Below are positions 47,331 through 57,423 of a stretch of 64,000 bases of DNA, piece by piece. Under the pieces are notes generated by a model, which saw only the letters and a list, made by a program, of their open reading frames with translations, was not told where the DNA came from and did no database searches. Position 1 is the first letter of the stretch, and every line of letters starts with the position of its first letter. The position numbers were made by a program, and so were the translations under genes. This stretch comes from Chitinophagales bacterium (GTDB taxonomy: Bacteria > Bacteroidota > Bacteroidia > Chitinophagales > Chitinophagaceae), in contig JAIXKI010000001.1 of the NCBI GenBank assembly GCA_026936105.1, positions 86,985 through 150,984 of the forward strand, written 5' to 3'.

Positions 47331-49052
47331 TCAATTCTCCGACAAAGCTTCCAGGAGATTTCTTCTATTCTCTCTAAAGGTCAAGACATCGGTATTATAA
47401 CTATCAAAGGAATAAATCATACGGTCACAATAAGCTTTCGCCTTTTCAGGATCCTTTCTTGACAACATTTTTAATAAATTAAAATCTGCTATCCCATCTC
47501 TCTGAGCATCAAAGCGAATTGAACTGTACAGTTTTCTGAATCCCGGATAGACGATGGCCCCATCTCCTGCGGGAAATTTATCATCAGCAAAAGAACCATC
47601 AAGGAAGGGATGATCATTCCAGGCATTAAAACCCCAATGAAGATATCCTTTCAGGTCATATTTGAAATTAATCCAGAATAATAATCTCGGTTTGATAAGC
47701 GGTAACTCTATAAACCTGTTGGCATAATTTCCTTGAGGTCCTGTGCATACATACGACCATACCTCGTCTCCCGCTATTTGTTTTCCTCTATAGTAATCAT
47801 AATCTTTGTTCAATTCATCCAGGACTGGCACGTAAATATCAACAACATCGCTTAGGTTTTTCGTTACAATAGCGTCCATAATTGGAATATCTGGTGCTAA
47901 CTTCTTAAAAAATTGGGCAATTTCTACATAAGATTTGTACGTGGTATTCATTGGTTCGTCCCCAATATGCTGAACGTATATATCGTACCATCCTTTTTCT
48001 TTTAAATGATTTACTAATGCAGGTATGAATTGTTTATAAAAATTCTGAGCTCTTTCATTGGATAGCGGTAGAATTCGTATAGACTTAGAATTTCCTGTAA
48101 TCTCAGGAACGTATAATCCAAATGGAGTATTAGGACCATTAGAAACAGTACTTATATGCCCGCCTTCTATTCTTTTTAAAGCCCCAGCTTTCATAAATAT
48201 TTCTACCATCTTATCAAAACGACTAAAATCAATAGTATATTTTTTATCGTCAAGTGTATATTCACACAATTGTACAGGAGAAACTAAAGCCATATTTTGG
48301 CCAAAACTTGCCGCTTTTTCTGCTACAACTTTCACCAAATCCCACCATAAAGGCGAATAAAACTCCACCGCCTCGCCATTATTCATAAGCGTAATTCTTT
48401 TTCCATAGAGGTAAAACCAGTTAGTTACCCAAAGTTCGTTTTCCTCAATTGTTACAGGATATACTTTAATTTTAAAGTCTGAGCTTAGTTTTACTTCTTT
48501 TTTATTATTATTTTGACCTTTAATCGTCAATTTCCCAGTGTAGACACCTTGTGGACATCCTTTGGGAATAAAAATAGAAATCCATACCGGTTGATTGAAG
48601 TCAGGCCTTAAATTAATCTGAGGCGTATCAATAATCGGGTCAGGGAAAAATCCGGATGATGATATCAATTTATCAGGGGGAGAGTTACCAATTGTCTTGC
48701 CTACCCAGACATAATCAACATATCCGTATTTTGTATTTTTATTATTGATAAGTGAAAAACCTCCACTGACCTGATCTATTTTTACTGAGACCCCGGAAAG
48801 GGGGAATGGGCTTCTGAGTATAAATTGTAAAGTAGCATATTCACCCCGTGCCACATCAGCTATTGCATCGTTAACCGGAAATATGTTTGTTTCAGGGAAT
48901 ATCTTTATTAAAGGATCTACATAAATCAGATCAATACCGGAATTATTCTTTCCACTTTCAGGATTGGGAACCATTATGGTCTGTGAATATCCATTTGATA
49001 CTAATAAAACAATTCCTATTATTACAAAAAAAAGCGATCTTAATTTAGCCAT
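47331..49052 (-). CDS. GH123-like (DUF4091) glycoside hydrolase
   Basis: A 573-residue exported protein with an intact signal peptide (1-24, ending YSQ). An N-terminal beta-sandwich (about 45-200) precedes a barrel in which GDEP at 364-367 gives the Asp365-Glu366 pair expected of GH123, whose characterised members are beta-N-acetylgalactosaminidases using the substrate acetamido group. The C-terminal SSIRFDAQRDGIADF is typical of DUF4091. It is the intact paralogue of the gene at 42340. Substrate preference is inferred from the family. Confidence 0.84.
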   Translation of the reverse strand: MAKLRSLFFVIIGIVLLVSNGYSQTIMVPNPESGKNNSGIDLIYVDPLIKIFPETNIFPVNDAIADVARGEYATLQFILRSPFPLSGVSVKIDQVSGGFSLINNKNTKYGYVDYVWVGKTIGNSPPDKLISSSGFFPDPIIDTPQINLRPDFNQPVWISIFIPKGCPQGVYTGKLTIKGQNNNKKEVKLSSDFKIKVYPVTIEENELWVTNWFYLYGKRITLMNNGEAVEFYSPLWWDLVKVVAEKAASFGQNMALVSPVQLCEYTLDDKKYTIDFSRFDKMVEIFMKAGALKRIEGGHISTVSNGPNTPFGLYVPEITGNSKSIRILPLSNERAQNFYKQFIPALVNHLKEKGWYDIYVQHIGDEPMNTTYKSYVEIAQFFKKLAPDIPIMDAIVTKNLSDVVDIYVPVLDELNKDYDYYRGKQIAGDEVWSYVCTGPQGNYANRFIELPLIKPRLLFWINFKYDLKGYLHWGFNAWNDHPFLDGSFADDKFPAGDGAIVYPGFRKLYSSIRFDAQRDGIADFNLLKMLSRKDPEKAKAYCDRMIYSFDSYNTDVLTFRENRRNLLEALSEN

Positions 49053-49165
49053 AAAATAAAATTTTAAATTACAAAATCACTACTTTAAGCTTAACAATTT
49101 CATAGCAATCATAAGTAGTTTAGTACATTTTTGCTTCTAAAAAATATTTCTTAAAATCTCGTTCC

Positions 49166-50521
49166 TCAATAATCATCATTTAATGCGAAAACAGGTTTTC
49201 TGTACATCCATTTTCCCCTCGTGAAATCAGGGAATTCAACAACCTGATTTCCTAAGTCTATTGAACGTTCACTTAATGGAGTAATAACACTCCAGGTAGC
49301 AGCATCATATACATCCATTGGAGTGGGCAACTGTCGTTTTACGGATTCAATAAATGAATTGATAACAAAATAATCCATTCCGCCGTGCCCGGCGCCTTCA
49401 GCATTTTTTTCCAATCTTTTCCACAAAGGATGGTCATACTTCTGAAACCATTCTTTTTGGTCATCCCATTGGTCTGGTTTCGATTTATCTTCAATGTAAA
49501 TACCTTGATTTATATCCATCCAGAGTCCATTGGTCCCCTGTACACGAAAACCCAAAGAATACGGTCTTGGAAGATTGGTATCATGTTGCAGGAGTATGGT
49601 TTCACCATTTGCGCACTTAATGGAAGTGGTCACTATATCTCCCAACTTAAAATGAATTTTGGCATTGGGATGGTCTTTTCCTCCATGTTTAACTATATAT
49701 GAATGTAATCCTCTCGACTTAGTTGAAAAAGAGCTTAAATGAGTAAATCTGTTACCTCTATTGATATTTATAAAATGGGCTATGGGGCCAATTCCATGAG
49801 TAGGATAAAGATCTCCGTTTCTGTTAATGGAATGTATGGTCCTCCACCTTGCCTCAGAAAATGCTTTCTCGCCAAATTCAACTCCCCTGCCGGGTGGATC
49901 TTCCCCATTATTAAATTTAACACCTTGTAAGTCGTGTTGATATCCGCCCTGTAAGTGAATGAGCTCTCCAAATATTCCCAGCCTGACCATATTTAAAACT
50001 GCCATGACATCTCGCCGGTAACAAACATTTTCTAACATCATCACCTGACTGTCAGATTTTTCCCATTCGTTCACCACATCCCAATGGTCTTGTAAAGTAA
50101 TTCCCAATACCACTTCTGTGCCTATATATTTTATACCGGCTTGTATCGAACCAATGATCATTTCAGTATGCCACTCCCAGGGTGTTGAAATGATAACAGC
50201 ATCTATGTCTTTCCTCTCCAAAAGTTTTTTCCATGAATAAATATCCCCCATATAAATAACCGGGGCTTTTTTGCCGTTTCTATTAATGATGCTAATAGAT
50301 TTATCCAGCATATGCTTATCAATATCACAAATGGCAATTACGTCAACATCATCTCTTTTTACCAATAACCCCAAATGACTTTGCCCCCTGTTGCCAACTC
50401 CTATCATTCCTACACGGACTTTTTTTTCTGATAAGCTGCCAGCAAAAACTGTGTTGTAACCTGGCAATGAGAAGGAAGCTATCACCAAGCCGGTGTTTTT
50501 AATAAATTTTTTCCTATGCAC
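49166..50521 (-). CDS. GH109-like (Gfo/Idh/MocA) glycosidase, alpha-N-acetylgalactosaminidase family
   Basis: A 451-residue exported protein. The N-terminal signal (1-28) precedes a Rossmann domain with GVGNRG at 41-46. YPTHGIGP at 239-246 has Tyr239 and His242 in the same Y-x-x-H spacing as the catalytic region of the characterised GH109 alpha-N-acetylgalactosaminidase. The C-terminal PTPMDVYDAATWSVITPLSERS and FPDFTRGKW strings are GH109 hallmarks. GH109 enzymes cleave through a tightly bound NAD+ by a redox mechanism. It is the first enzyme gene after SusD, which supports GalNAc-containing glycan as the target. Confidence 0.83.
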   Translation of the reverse strand: MHRKKFIKNTGLVIASFSLPGYNTVFAGSLSEKKVRVGMIGVGNRGQSHLGLLVKRDDVDVIAICDIDKHMLDKSISIINRNGKKAPVIYMGDIYSWKKLLERKDIDAVIISTPWEWHTEMIIGSIQAGIKYIGTEVVLGITLQDHWDVVNEWEKSDSQVMMLENVCYRRDVMAVLNMVRLGIFGELIHLQGGYQHDLQGVKFNNGEDPPGRGVEFGEKAFSEARWRTIHSINRNGDLYPTHGIGPIAHFININRGNRFTHLSSFSTKSRGLHSYIVKHGGKDHPNAKIHFKLGDIVTTSIKCANGETILLQHDTNLPRPYSLGFRVQGTNGLWMDINQGIYIEDKSKPDQWDDQKEWFQKYDHPLWKRLEKNAEGAGHGGMDYFVINSFIESVKRQLPTPMDVYDAATWSVITPLSERSIDLGNQVVEFPDFTRGKWMYRKPVFALNDDY

Positions 50522-50638
50522 TATTGAAAGTTTAAAGATTAAATTTCATGAGAAAAGAAATGCCCTTTAGTTTTCAAATGAAAATAACTGAGTGTCGAAT
50601 ATTTTTTAAATGTCAGAATATAAGCCAAACCAATATTT

Positions 50639-52399
50639 TTACCAACCAGGGTTCTGTTGTAAATTGCTATTCAATGCCAGTTCTCTTGTCGGTAATGGCC
50701 ACAGGTAATCCCTTTGTGGTTTAAACGAGCGAAAAGAAGCAGCCTCCAGCAACACATAACCATCGGCAGATAATGGCGGGGGAGTGCTGGCTGTCAAATC
50801 TTCATTTACGAAATATTTTCTACCTAAGACTTCTTTAGGTGAAACAATTTCAGCAGTTTTCCATCTCAGAATATCCCAATAAGCAAATCCTTCAAATGCC
50901 AGTTCTACAGTCCTTTCTCTCCTGATCTCAGCTCTCATATCCAATCCATTCGCTTGCACAAAAGAATTTGTCAATAAAGGAAGTTTATTTATATCATTAT
51001 TTGTAGCACGATTTCGCAATAAATTAATTGTCTGATTCAAATCTCCGTCACTAATTTGGTCATTTAATTCAAATTTTGCCTCTGCATTATTCAGTAGAAC
51101 TTCAGCATATCTTAAAATAATAAAATTGACAAATTGCTTACTATTCATGTAATCACAAATTGAAAAATATTTTCTCGATACATATGTTCTGCCCGCAACA
51201 TAAGGTTTTATCCCTCCTTGAACGGTGATATAATCCATCGTATTGTTAAAAACGGACATTTCAAACCTTGGATCTCTGTTTCTGAATTCTGTTATAGAGC
51301 TTGTTTGATTAGCCAATGAATCATATGGAGAAAAACCGGGAGGGAGGCCATCTTTATATAAATAGGCTTCCACCATTGCTTTGGTAGGTTGCATATTACC
51401 ATCTCCGGGGAATGCCCTGCCAAAAGGATGGAAAGCAATTATATTATTAGTATTCTGACCATACAGCCGAACTAACATGCTTTCCTTATTAGTCGCATAA
51501 GTATAGTTTTTTGTTGGACCATACCCCATTTGAATTGGATTACCAGCAGGACCACCATCGTATTGGAAAAGATAGAAGTAGCTTTTTTCCCCCTGGCTTG
51601 TATATAGCGCATGTCTTCCTTCAGACATAACCGTACTACTTGCATCTATTGCAGCCTGTAAATTCCTTTGACTAGTAGGTAAATTCCTGAATTTATCCCA
51701 GGTACCTTCAAATAACGCTACTCTTGACTTATACCCAAGCGCTGCGGTTCTGGTTATTCTGCCATAATCAGTTGCTGCTTGTGCATCTGGTTGAGGGCAA
51801 TAATTAGCAGCAAAATCGAGATCAGCATAAATAGAATCTACAACTTCCTGCCTTGGTGTACGACTTGCATAGAGATCCTCGCCAACCGTAAGAGTATGGT
51901 TGTAATAGGGTACATCTCCAAATCGTTTTACCAGTTCAAAATAACCTAATGCTCTGAAGAAGTGAGCCTCTCCCTGATACTTATTGATTTCATTGATATC
52001 GCCGGTAACGTTTTTTGACTTTTCTAAAACATTATTGGCAGCCCTTATCAAAGCATAAAAATTTGTCCATTCAACAGAATTAGGTTTTGCAATTCTTGAA
52101 CCATCTCCAATGCCAATAGACCCATAAGAATAACCAAAGGTTTTATCTGAATAATTATCTTGTAATGGTGATGGATTCCCGGTTGGGTCATCATACTTAT
52201 TTATTCCTATACCGTTCAAAAAAGTGTAGAGATAATTACATCCTTGTTTCAGATCAGATATATTTTTCCAAAAACTTCCATCTGAAAGTTGAGTTTCAGG
52301 AGAAAGATCTAATTTTTTCATGCAGCCAGTTAATAAAGCTAAAGATGTACTTATCATCATTAGTGTGCCTATAATATTTTTGATCTTTTTATGTTTCAT
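50639..52399 (-). CDS. susD: SusD/RagB-family outer-membrane glycan-binding lipoprotein
   Basis: A 586-residue lipoprotein with lipobox LTGC (Cys26). LSPETQLSDGSFWKN just after the anchor, a TPR-rich core (about 100-260) and the C-terminal RRERTVELAFEGFAYWDILRWK and PQRDYLWPLPTRELALN stretches are typical of SusD. The protein caps the SusC pore and binds oligosaccharide. It lies 75 bp after susC on the same strand, so the pair forms one import complex. Confidence 0.93.
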   Translation of the reverse strand: MKHKKIKNIIGTLMMISTSLALLTGCMKKLDLSPETQLSDGSFWKNISDLKQGCNYLYTFLNGIGINKYDDPTGNPSPLQDNYSDKTFGYSYGSIGIGDGSRIAKPNSVEWTNFYALIRAANNVLEKSKNVTGDINEINKYQGEAHFFRALGYFELVKRFGDVPYYNHTLTVGEDLYASRTPRQEVVDSIYADLDFAANYCPQPDAQAATDYGRITRTAALGYKSRVALFEGTWDKFRNLPTSQRNLQAAIDASSTVMSEGRHALYTSQGEKSYFYLFQYDGGPAGNPIQMGYGPTKNYTYATNKESMLVRLYGQNTNNIIAFHPFGRAFPGDGNMQPTKAMVEAYLYKDGLPPGFSPYDSLANQTSSITEFRNRDPRFEMSVFNNTMDYITVQGGIKPYVAGRTYVSRKYFSICDYMNSKQFVNFIILRYAEVLLNNAEAKFELNDQISDGDLNQTINLLRNRATNNDINKLPLLTNSFVQANGLDMRAEIRRERTVELAFEGFAYWDILRWKTAEIVSPKEVLGRKYFVNEDLTASTPPPLSADGYVLLEAASFRSFKPQRDYLWPLPTRELALNSNLQQNPGW

Positions 52400-52474
52400 T
52401 GTAGTAACATTTTAAGTTTTAATACTAAATCAAAAATTGAGAAATTAGATTTACAAAAAGTCTTTGAGTATCTG

Positions 52475-55400
52475 CTATAAAGTAATATTTAAACCAAAAG
52501 AATATACCGCAAAAAAAGGATATGCGTAAGCGACATTATTGGGGCTTTCTGGATCGAAATATTTATACCATGCTTTCCTTACCGTCCAGATATCCTGGCC
52601 ACTAAAGAATATTCTTATTTGTTGAGCTTTGATCCTTTCTAACAAGCGAGATGAAAAAGAATAACCAATTTGTAAGTTTTTCAATCTTGCATAAGCTCCG
52701 TTCTGAACAAAAGCGCTGTTAATATGAGCGTTGGTGCTTCCCCCAATAATTAACCTTGGAAATCTTGCATTTCTGTTAGTGGGTGTCCAGAAATTATCCA
52801 CATAAAAAGCAAGAGGCGATCTCCAACCTTCGACAAAGGCAATTGCCTGATTAGGATAAATAATAAAATTTCTCTTGGCTACTCCTTGAAGGAATACAGT
52901 AATGTCAAAATTTTTCCATTGTGCATTAAGATTAATGCCAAAGCTATATCTTGGTGAAGTATTCCCTAAATAAATAAGATCTCCATGATCTTCTTTTGTA
53001 CCAACTCCGCCATTAATAAACCCATCACCATTAATATCCTCATATTTTATATCTCCCGGGCCTTGTTGTGCTGTTCCAAACTGCTTAGGGCTATGTGCCA
53101 CTTCATCATCACTTTGAAAATATCCCAGGCTTTTATAGCCAAATATTGAATTAATCGGTAAACCGGGTCTAGCCACATTAAGCCCTTCGCTATAAACCAC
53201 ATTTCCCAGATACTGGGTTATTTTATTTTGATTATCACTCAGATTAAGCCCAACTCCATATCTGAAATTCCTGATCCCGTCTTTCCATTTGATCTCAAGT
53301 TCCCATCCTTCTGTTTTCATAGCGGCTCCGTTTGTTGTACTAGGAGAAACGCCCAAAACAACCGGTAAATTAATGACGGTTAACATCTTATCATTCTTTC
53401 TCCAGTAATAATCAAAACTGCCATTCAGTTTTCCGTTAATTAAACCAAAATCTAATCCAATATCAGTAGTGGCAACTTTTTCCCAACCAAGGGCTGCTGA
53501 TGGTAAAGCATTTTGAAACAAAAAAAGTGTGGCTTGATTGTTAAAAGGATACACTCCGGTATTCAAAAGTGGTACAGACATATAATTATTGGAATTCAGT
53601 CCTCCCAGTTGTGCATTGCCCAATTTTCCCCAGGAGCCTCTCAACTTCAGTTCGTTAATTGCACTTAAGTTTCTCATCCACCCTTCCTGTGAAAGACGCC
53701 AGGCAACGGAAAAAGCTGGAAAAGTTTGACTCTGATACCCCGGGGCAAGTCGAGAGCTGGCATCATTTCTTACCGTCGCCTCAAAAAAATATTTATTTTT
53801 AAAGTCATAATTAAATCTTCCAAATATTGATTGCCACGCATTCTTCTGTATATTATCAGATATTGATCCTAATGGAATAGAATTATCCGTAGTATAGTTC
53901 AGGCTGGCTAAATTCCTGCTTGTTATATTTCCCTGAGATGCATAGATATAATTAAAATTATACTGCTGAAATTGATACCCTCCAAGTACATGAAAATGAT
54001 TATCCGAAACGTTCAAATCATAATCTGCCAACGTATTAAAACTATATGAGATTACAGAAGCTCTAGATCTTTGCATTGATCCTGTACGGCTGATGGCCGC
54101 ATTAGGTACAAAAGTTTGCTGAGACGCATTCCAACTGTAGAGAGGAACCTGTTTTGCGAAAATGTCATTATTTTGTTGTTCAAAATGGGGACTCAAATTA
54201 GAGCTTAACACAAGTCCTTTTAAAAGATGATCAGCTTTTAAAGTAAAAACTCCATCGAAAATATTTTTAATTAGTTCGTTTGATCCCCCCTCTTTTAACG
54301 TAGCATAGCTGTTGGTGCTATTAATGTCCATAAATTTTGTGTTATCACCGGGCACAAAAATTGGGTAGGTTTGTCTGAACGTATAAATATTATATAATAA
54401 TCCATAATCCCCGACCACTCTGTTAACTACTGCCTGCTCCATCTTATTATTAATGAAAGATAATCTGGAATCCAGGCTAAAGTTCTTATTAAACTTGATA
54501 TTCAAATTCATTCGTGCATTATAACGCTGTTCTCCGTCAGGGCCAACTTTAAACATACCGTTATTTTTATTATACCCTAAGCCTATAAAGTATTTGGTAC
54601 TATTATTTCCGCCTGATATATCAACATTATTTTGCCAGACAGTGATTAACTTTTTAACCAGCGTATTTACATAATTATTATTATTGTCATAGAAATACCA
54701 CCCATCAGGGTCATCAGGAATAAAAGTTATTGAAGGATCTAAAATTTTGTCTATCATCTCTGGCGGGAATCCCATTGGACGACCTGCATTTTTTTGTGCT
54801 GTATCCTGAAGCCGAAGAGACTCTGCAAGTGATACTTGCTTTGGCAGGTCAATTGTCTTCTTTAACTGGTACATACTGGTAAAGCGAACCCTCGTAGGTT
54901 CATCTTTGCCGGCTTTTGTAGTAATTAATAATACACCATTCGAAGCTTTTGCTCCGTAAATAGCTGCTGCCGAAGCATCTTTTAGAATAGAAATAGACTC
55001 AATATCATCAGGATTAATTAAAGTCAGATCACCATATTCTACTCCATCAACAACAATTAAAGGATTATTGGTACCATTTAGAGATGAAAATCCGCGTATG
55101 TTCATGTTCCAACCTTCAGCGCCTGGCATGCCACTTGTCCTCGTTACGACAAGTCCTGGAGAAAGTCCTTGCAGTGCCTGAATCGTATTATTAACAGGGC
55201 GATTCGCAATTTCCTTCATGCTAACTACAGATACTGCCCCGGAAACACTTTCTTTTTTCTGTGTCCCATAGCCGACAATGACTACCTCGGTGGCAAGTGT
55301 CTCCTTCACTTCCATCTTAATAGCTAATGCATTCGTATTCTTCAGCAGTATCTCAACACTCCTGAATCCTACCATCGTAAACACCAAAACATCTCCTACA

Positions 55401-55948
55401 TTCGCCTCAATACTAAAATTCCCATCCGTAGCCGTACTCGTCCCCCGTTTTGTTCCCTTTACTACTATTGATACACCGGCTAATGGATTTCCCTGGGCAT
55501 CTTTTACTACCCCGCTGATAGTAACATAAGTAATTTCAGGAACGACCTCTTTCGGAGGGTTGTTCACGTTGACTTGCGATACATTGACAGGAATATCTGT
55601 TTTTTCAAAAATGGTAATCGTTCTCTTCGCAATGGCGAAGTCAAGAGGCTGATCCTGAAGCGCTTCTTTTAGTACCTCATCTACCGGCTTGTTCCTGACA
55701 TTCAGCGTTACCCGTTTTGCTTTTTCTAATATCCGGGAATCATAAAAGAATACAAAATCAGTCTGCTTCTTAATCTCTTTAAATACTTTCTCTAACCTTT
55801 CATTTTGCACTGAAATGGACACGCCCTGTGTTTTAGCTCCCGCACTGGCGGTCAAACATGAGGCAAATAAAAGAATGGCTGTGAGTCTCATAAAAAACAG
55901 TGATTTTCTGATGAGCACACGTCGTTTGGAATTGACAATGAACTTCAT
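52475..55948 (-). CDS. susC: SusC/RagA-family TonB-dependent transporter with STN domain
   Basis: A 1157-residue outer-membrane receptor. After the signal region (about 1-38), an STN domain (about 45-112, VSISVQNERLEKVFKEI) can signal to FecR. A CarboxypepD_reg-like domain follows (about 143-215, GVVKDAQGNPLAGVSIVVKGT). The plug (about 230-345) has QALQGLSPGLVVTRTSGMPG and LKDASAAAIYGAKASNGVLLITT. A 22-strand barrel completes it. The STN domain together with the adjacent FecR and sigma genes indicates substrate-induced cell-surface signalling. Confidence 0.95.
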   Translation of the reverse strand: MKFIVNSKRRVLIRKSLFFMRLTAILLFASCLTASAGAKTQGVSISVQNERLEKVFKEIKKQTDFVFFYDSRILEKAKRVTLNVRNKPVDEVLKEALQDQPLDFAIAKRTITIFEKTDIPVNVSQVNVNNPPKEVVPEITYVTISGVVKDAQGNPLAGVSIVVKGTKRGTSTATDGNFSIEANVGDVLVFTMVGFRSVEILLKNTNALAIKMEVKETLATEVVIVGYGTQKKESVSGAVSVVSMKEIANRPVNNTIQALQGLSPGLVVTRTSGMPGAEGWNMNIRGFSSLNGTNNPLIVVDGVEYGDLTLINPDDIESISILKDASAAAIYGAKASNGVLLITTKAGKDEPTRVRFTSMYQLKKTIDLPKQVSLAESLRLQDTAQKNAGRPMGFPPEMIDKILDPSITFIPDDPDGWYFYDNNNNYVNTLVKKLITVWQNNVDISGGNNSTKYFIGLGYNKNNGMFKVGPDGEQRYNARMNLNIKFNKNFSLDSRLSFINNKMEQAVVNRVVGDYGLLYNIYTFRQTYPIFVPGDNTKFMDINSTNSYATLKEGGSNELIKNIFDGVFTLKADHLLKGLVLSSNLSPHFEQQNNDIFAKQVPLYSWNASQQTFVPNAAISRTGSMQRSRASVISYSFNTLADYDLNVSDNHFHVLGGYQFQQYNFNYIYASQGNITSRNLASLNYTTDNSIPLGSISDNIQKNAWQSIFGRFNYDFKNKYFFEATVRNDASSRLAPGYQSQTFPAFSVAWRLSQEGWMRNLSAINELKLRGSWGKLGNAQLGGLNSNNYMSVPLLNTGVYPFNNQATLFLFQNALPSAALGWEKVATTDIGLDFGLINGKLNGSFDYYWRKNDKMLTVINLPVVLGVSPSTTNGAAMKTEGWELEIKWKDGIRNFRYGVGLNLSDNQNKITQYLGNVVYSEGLNVARPGLPINSIFGYKSLGYFQSDDEVAHSPKQFGTAQQGPGDIKYEDINGDGFINGGVGTKEDHGDLIYLGNTSPRYSFGINLNAQWKNFDITVFLQGVAKRNFIIYPNQAIAFVEGWRSPLAFYVDNFWTPTNRNARFPRLIIGGSTNAHINSAFVQNGAYARLKNLQIGYSFSSRLLERIKAQQIRIFFSGQDIWTVRKAWYKYFDPESPNNVAYAYPFFAVYSFGLNITL

Positions 55949-56091
55949 AACTTTGTTTTGGTTTTAGTTTTTTAATAACGATGAGTAGTCCTCTGATTTA
56001 TTTAAAAGAACCGAAGCCATCCACAGGAAAGTGTTCGCTGCACTTTCCTGTTTTCTTTCCGGTATCAGCTAAAAATTTATTTTCATGCCAG

Positions 56092-57261
56092 TCATTGCAA
56101 AGCCGCATGATCGGGGAATACAACCAATTCTTTCCCGACAATTTTGAAACGAACCTTATTCTTCTCTAAAATCTTCAACACCTCGGACAAGTCTAAATCA
56201 CGCTGGATAGCGCCCACAAATTCCCGCGGCTCATTCCGTCCCTGATATACCACATCCACATCATACCAACGGGATATCTGACTCAACACGGCTTGAAGAC
56301 TGGCATGATCAAACTGAAAGTATCCATTCTTCCAGGCCATCACCTCGTCTAAATTCACTTCCTTCTCAACCTTTATTCCACCGCTTACCTTTGCCTGTTC
56401 TCCCGGTTTCAGTAAGCTGCTTGCCTTGCCATCCTCCACTTTCACTGAACCTTCCAGCAAGGTTACTTTAATACCCGATCCATCGTCCCGGAAAGTATTT
56501 ACATTAAAGTGAGTACCCAATACTTTCACCTCCATATCACCATAATTTACAATAAAGGGCTTGCTCACATCATGAGCCACTTCAAAATAGGCCTCTCCCG
56601 TAATCTCCACTTTTCTGTCTTTGCCAACGAAAGCAACAGGATAAGTAATGGAAGACCCTGCATTGAGCCAAACCCTGCTCCCGTCGGATAAAACCATATT
56701 GACAACCCTGCTCCCTCTTGGATTTGTCAGAACGTTATACTTCAACTCATTTGTGATCTCTCCGGAGGCATCCTGATATACTATCTCTCCTGTAGAAAGT
56801 TTTACCAATTTTATATTTCCTTGTACTGCCAGGGATCCGCTCCCTACACTGTCCAGAAAAACTTTCTGGCCGTTTGCAAGCGTAATCATGGCCCTGTTAG
56901 TCTGTGGAGCTTTTACATCATTGGTTATTGCTTTGGCAATTTTTACCGGCGTCTTTTCTATTCTAAAAAACTCAAATAAACTATACACTCCAATCAGAAG
57001 TAATACAGATGCAGCTGCCCACCAAAATTTGCGTGATAGCTGCAAAACTGTTGCCCCCTCTCTTTTTGTCTTGCCGCTTATCTCATTCATGATATGGCTC
57101 TTCATTATTTGTCGGATCCATCTCTTCTCATTTTCGCTCCATTGTAATTGGCCCGTTTCCTTTAGCCGTTCGTACCAATCTTCAATTAGCTCTTTTTCAG
57201 TCTCGGTACAAGTCCCCGCCATGTATTTTCCTAAAAGTTCTTTGATCTGCTCAATGTCCAT
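56092..57261 (-). CDS. fecR: FecR-family anti-sigma factor
   Basis: A 389-residue inner-membrane regulator. A short cytoplasmic N-terminal domain (1-78) binds the sigma factor, one membrane helix spans about 80-98, and the periplasmic FecR domain includes TNPRGSRVVNMVLSDGSRVWLNAGS. A DUF4974 C-terminal domain follows (about 310-385). It receives the signal from the STN domain of the SusC-like transporter and releases the ECF sigma factor. It lies between the sigma gene (162 bp) and susC. Confidence 0.93.
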   Translation of the reverse strand: MDIEQIKELLGKYMAGTCTETEKELIEDWYERLKETGQLQWSENEKRWIRQIMKSHIMNEISGKTKREGATVLQLSRKFWWAAASVLLLIGVYSLFEFFRIEKTPVKIAKAITNDVKAPQTNRAMITLANGQKVFLDSVGSGSLAVQGNIKLVKLSTGEIVYQDASGEITNELKYNVLTNPRGSRVVNMVLSDGSRVWLNAGSSITYPVAFVGKDRKVEITGEAYFEVAHDVSKPFIVNYGDMEVKVLGTHFNVNTFRDDGSGIKVTLLEGSVKVEDGKASSLLKPGEQAKVSGGIKVEKEVNLDEVMAWKNGYFQFDHASLQAVLSQISRWYDVDVVYQGRNEPREFVGAIQRDLDLSEVLKILEKNKVRFKIVGKELVVFPDHAALQ

Positions 57262-57423
57262 TAAATGCTGTATTTATATAATAGTCCGCTCAAAGCCGTA
57301 CAGGGGGTAAAAGAAAAAATATTTTCTTCCCCGGTATAACGTAAGGAAAGAATTTTGGCCCCCTTTAATGCATAAATTGAATTCAGCCTCTTTCTTAAAG
57401 ACTTCCAATAACAGGGACAATCA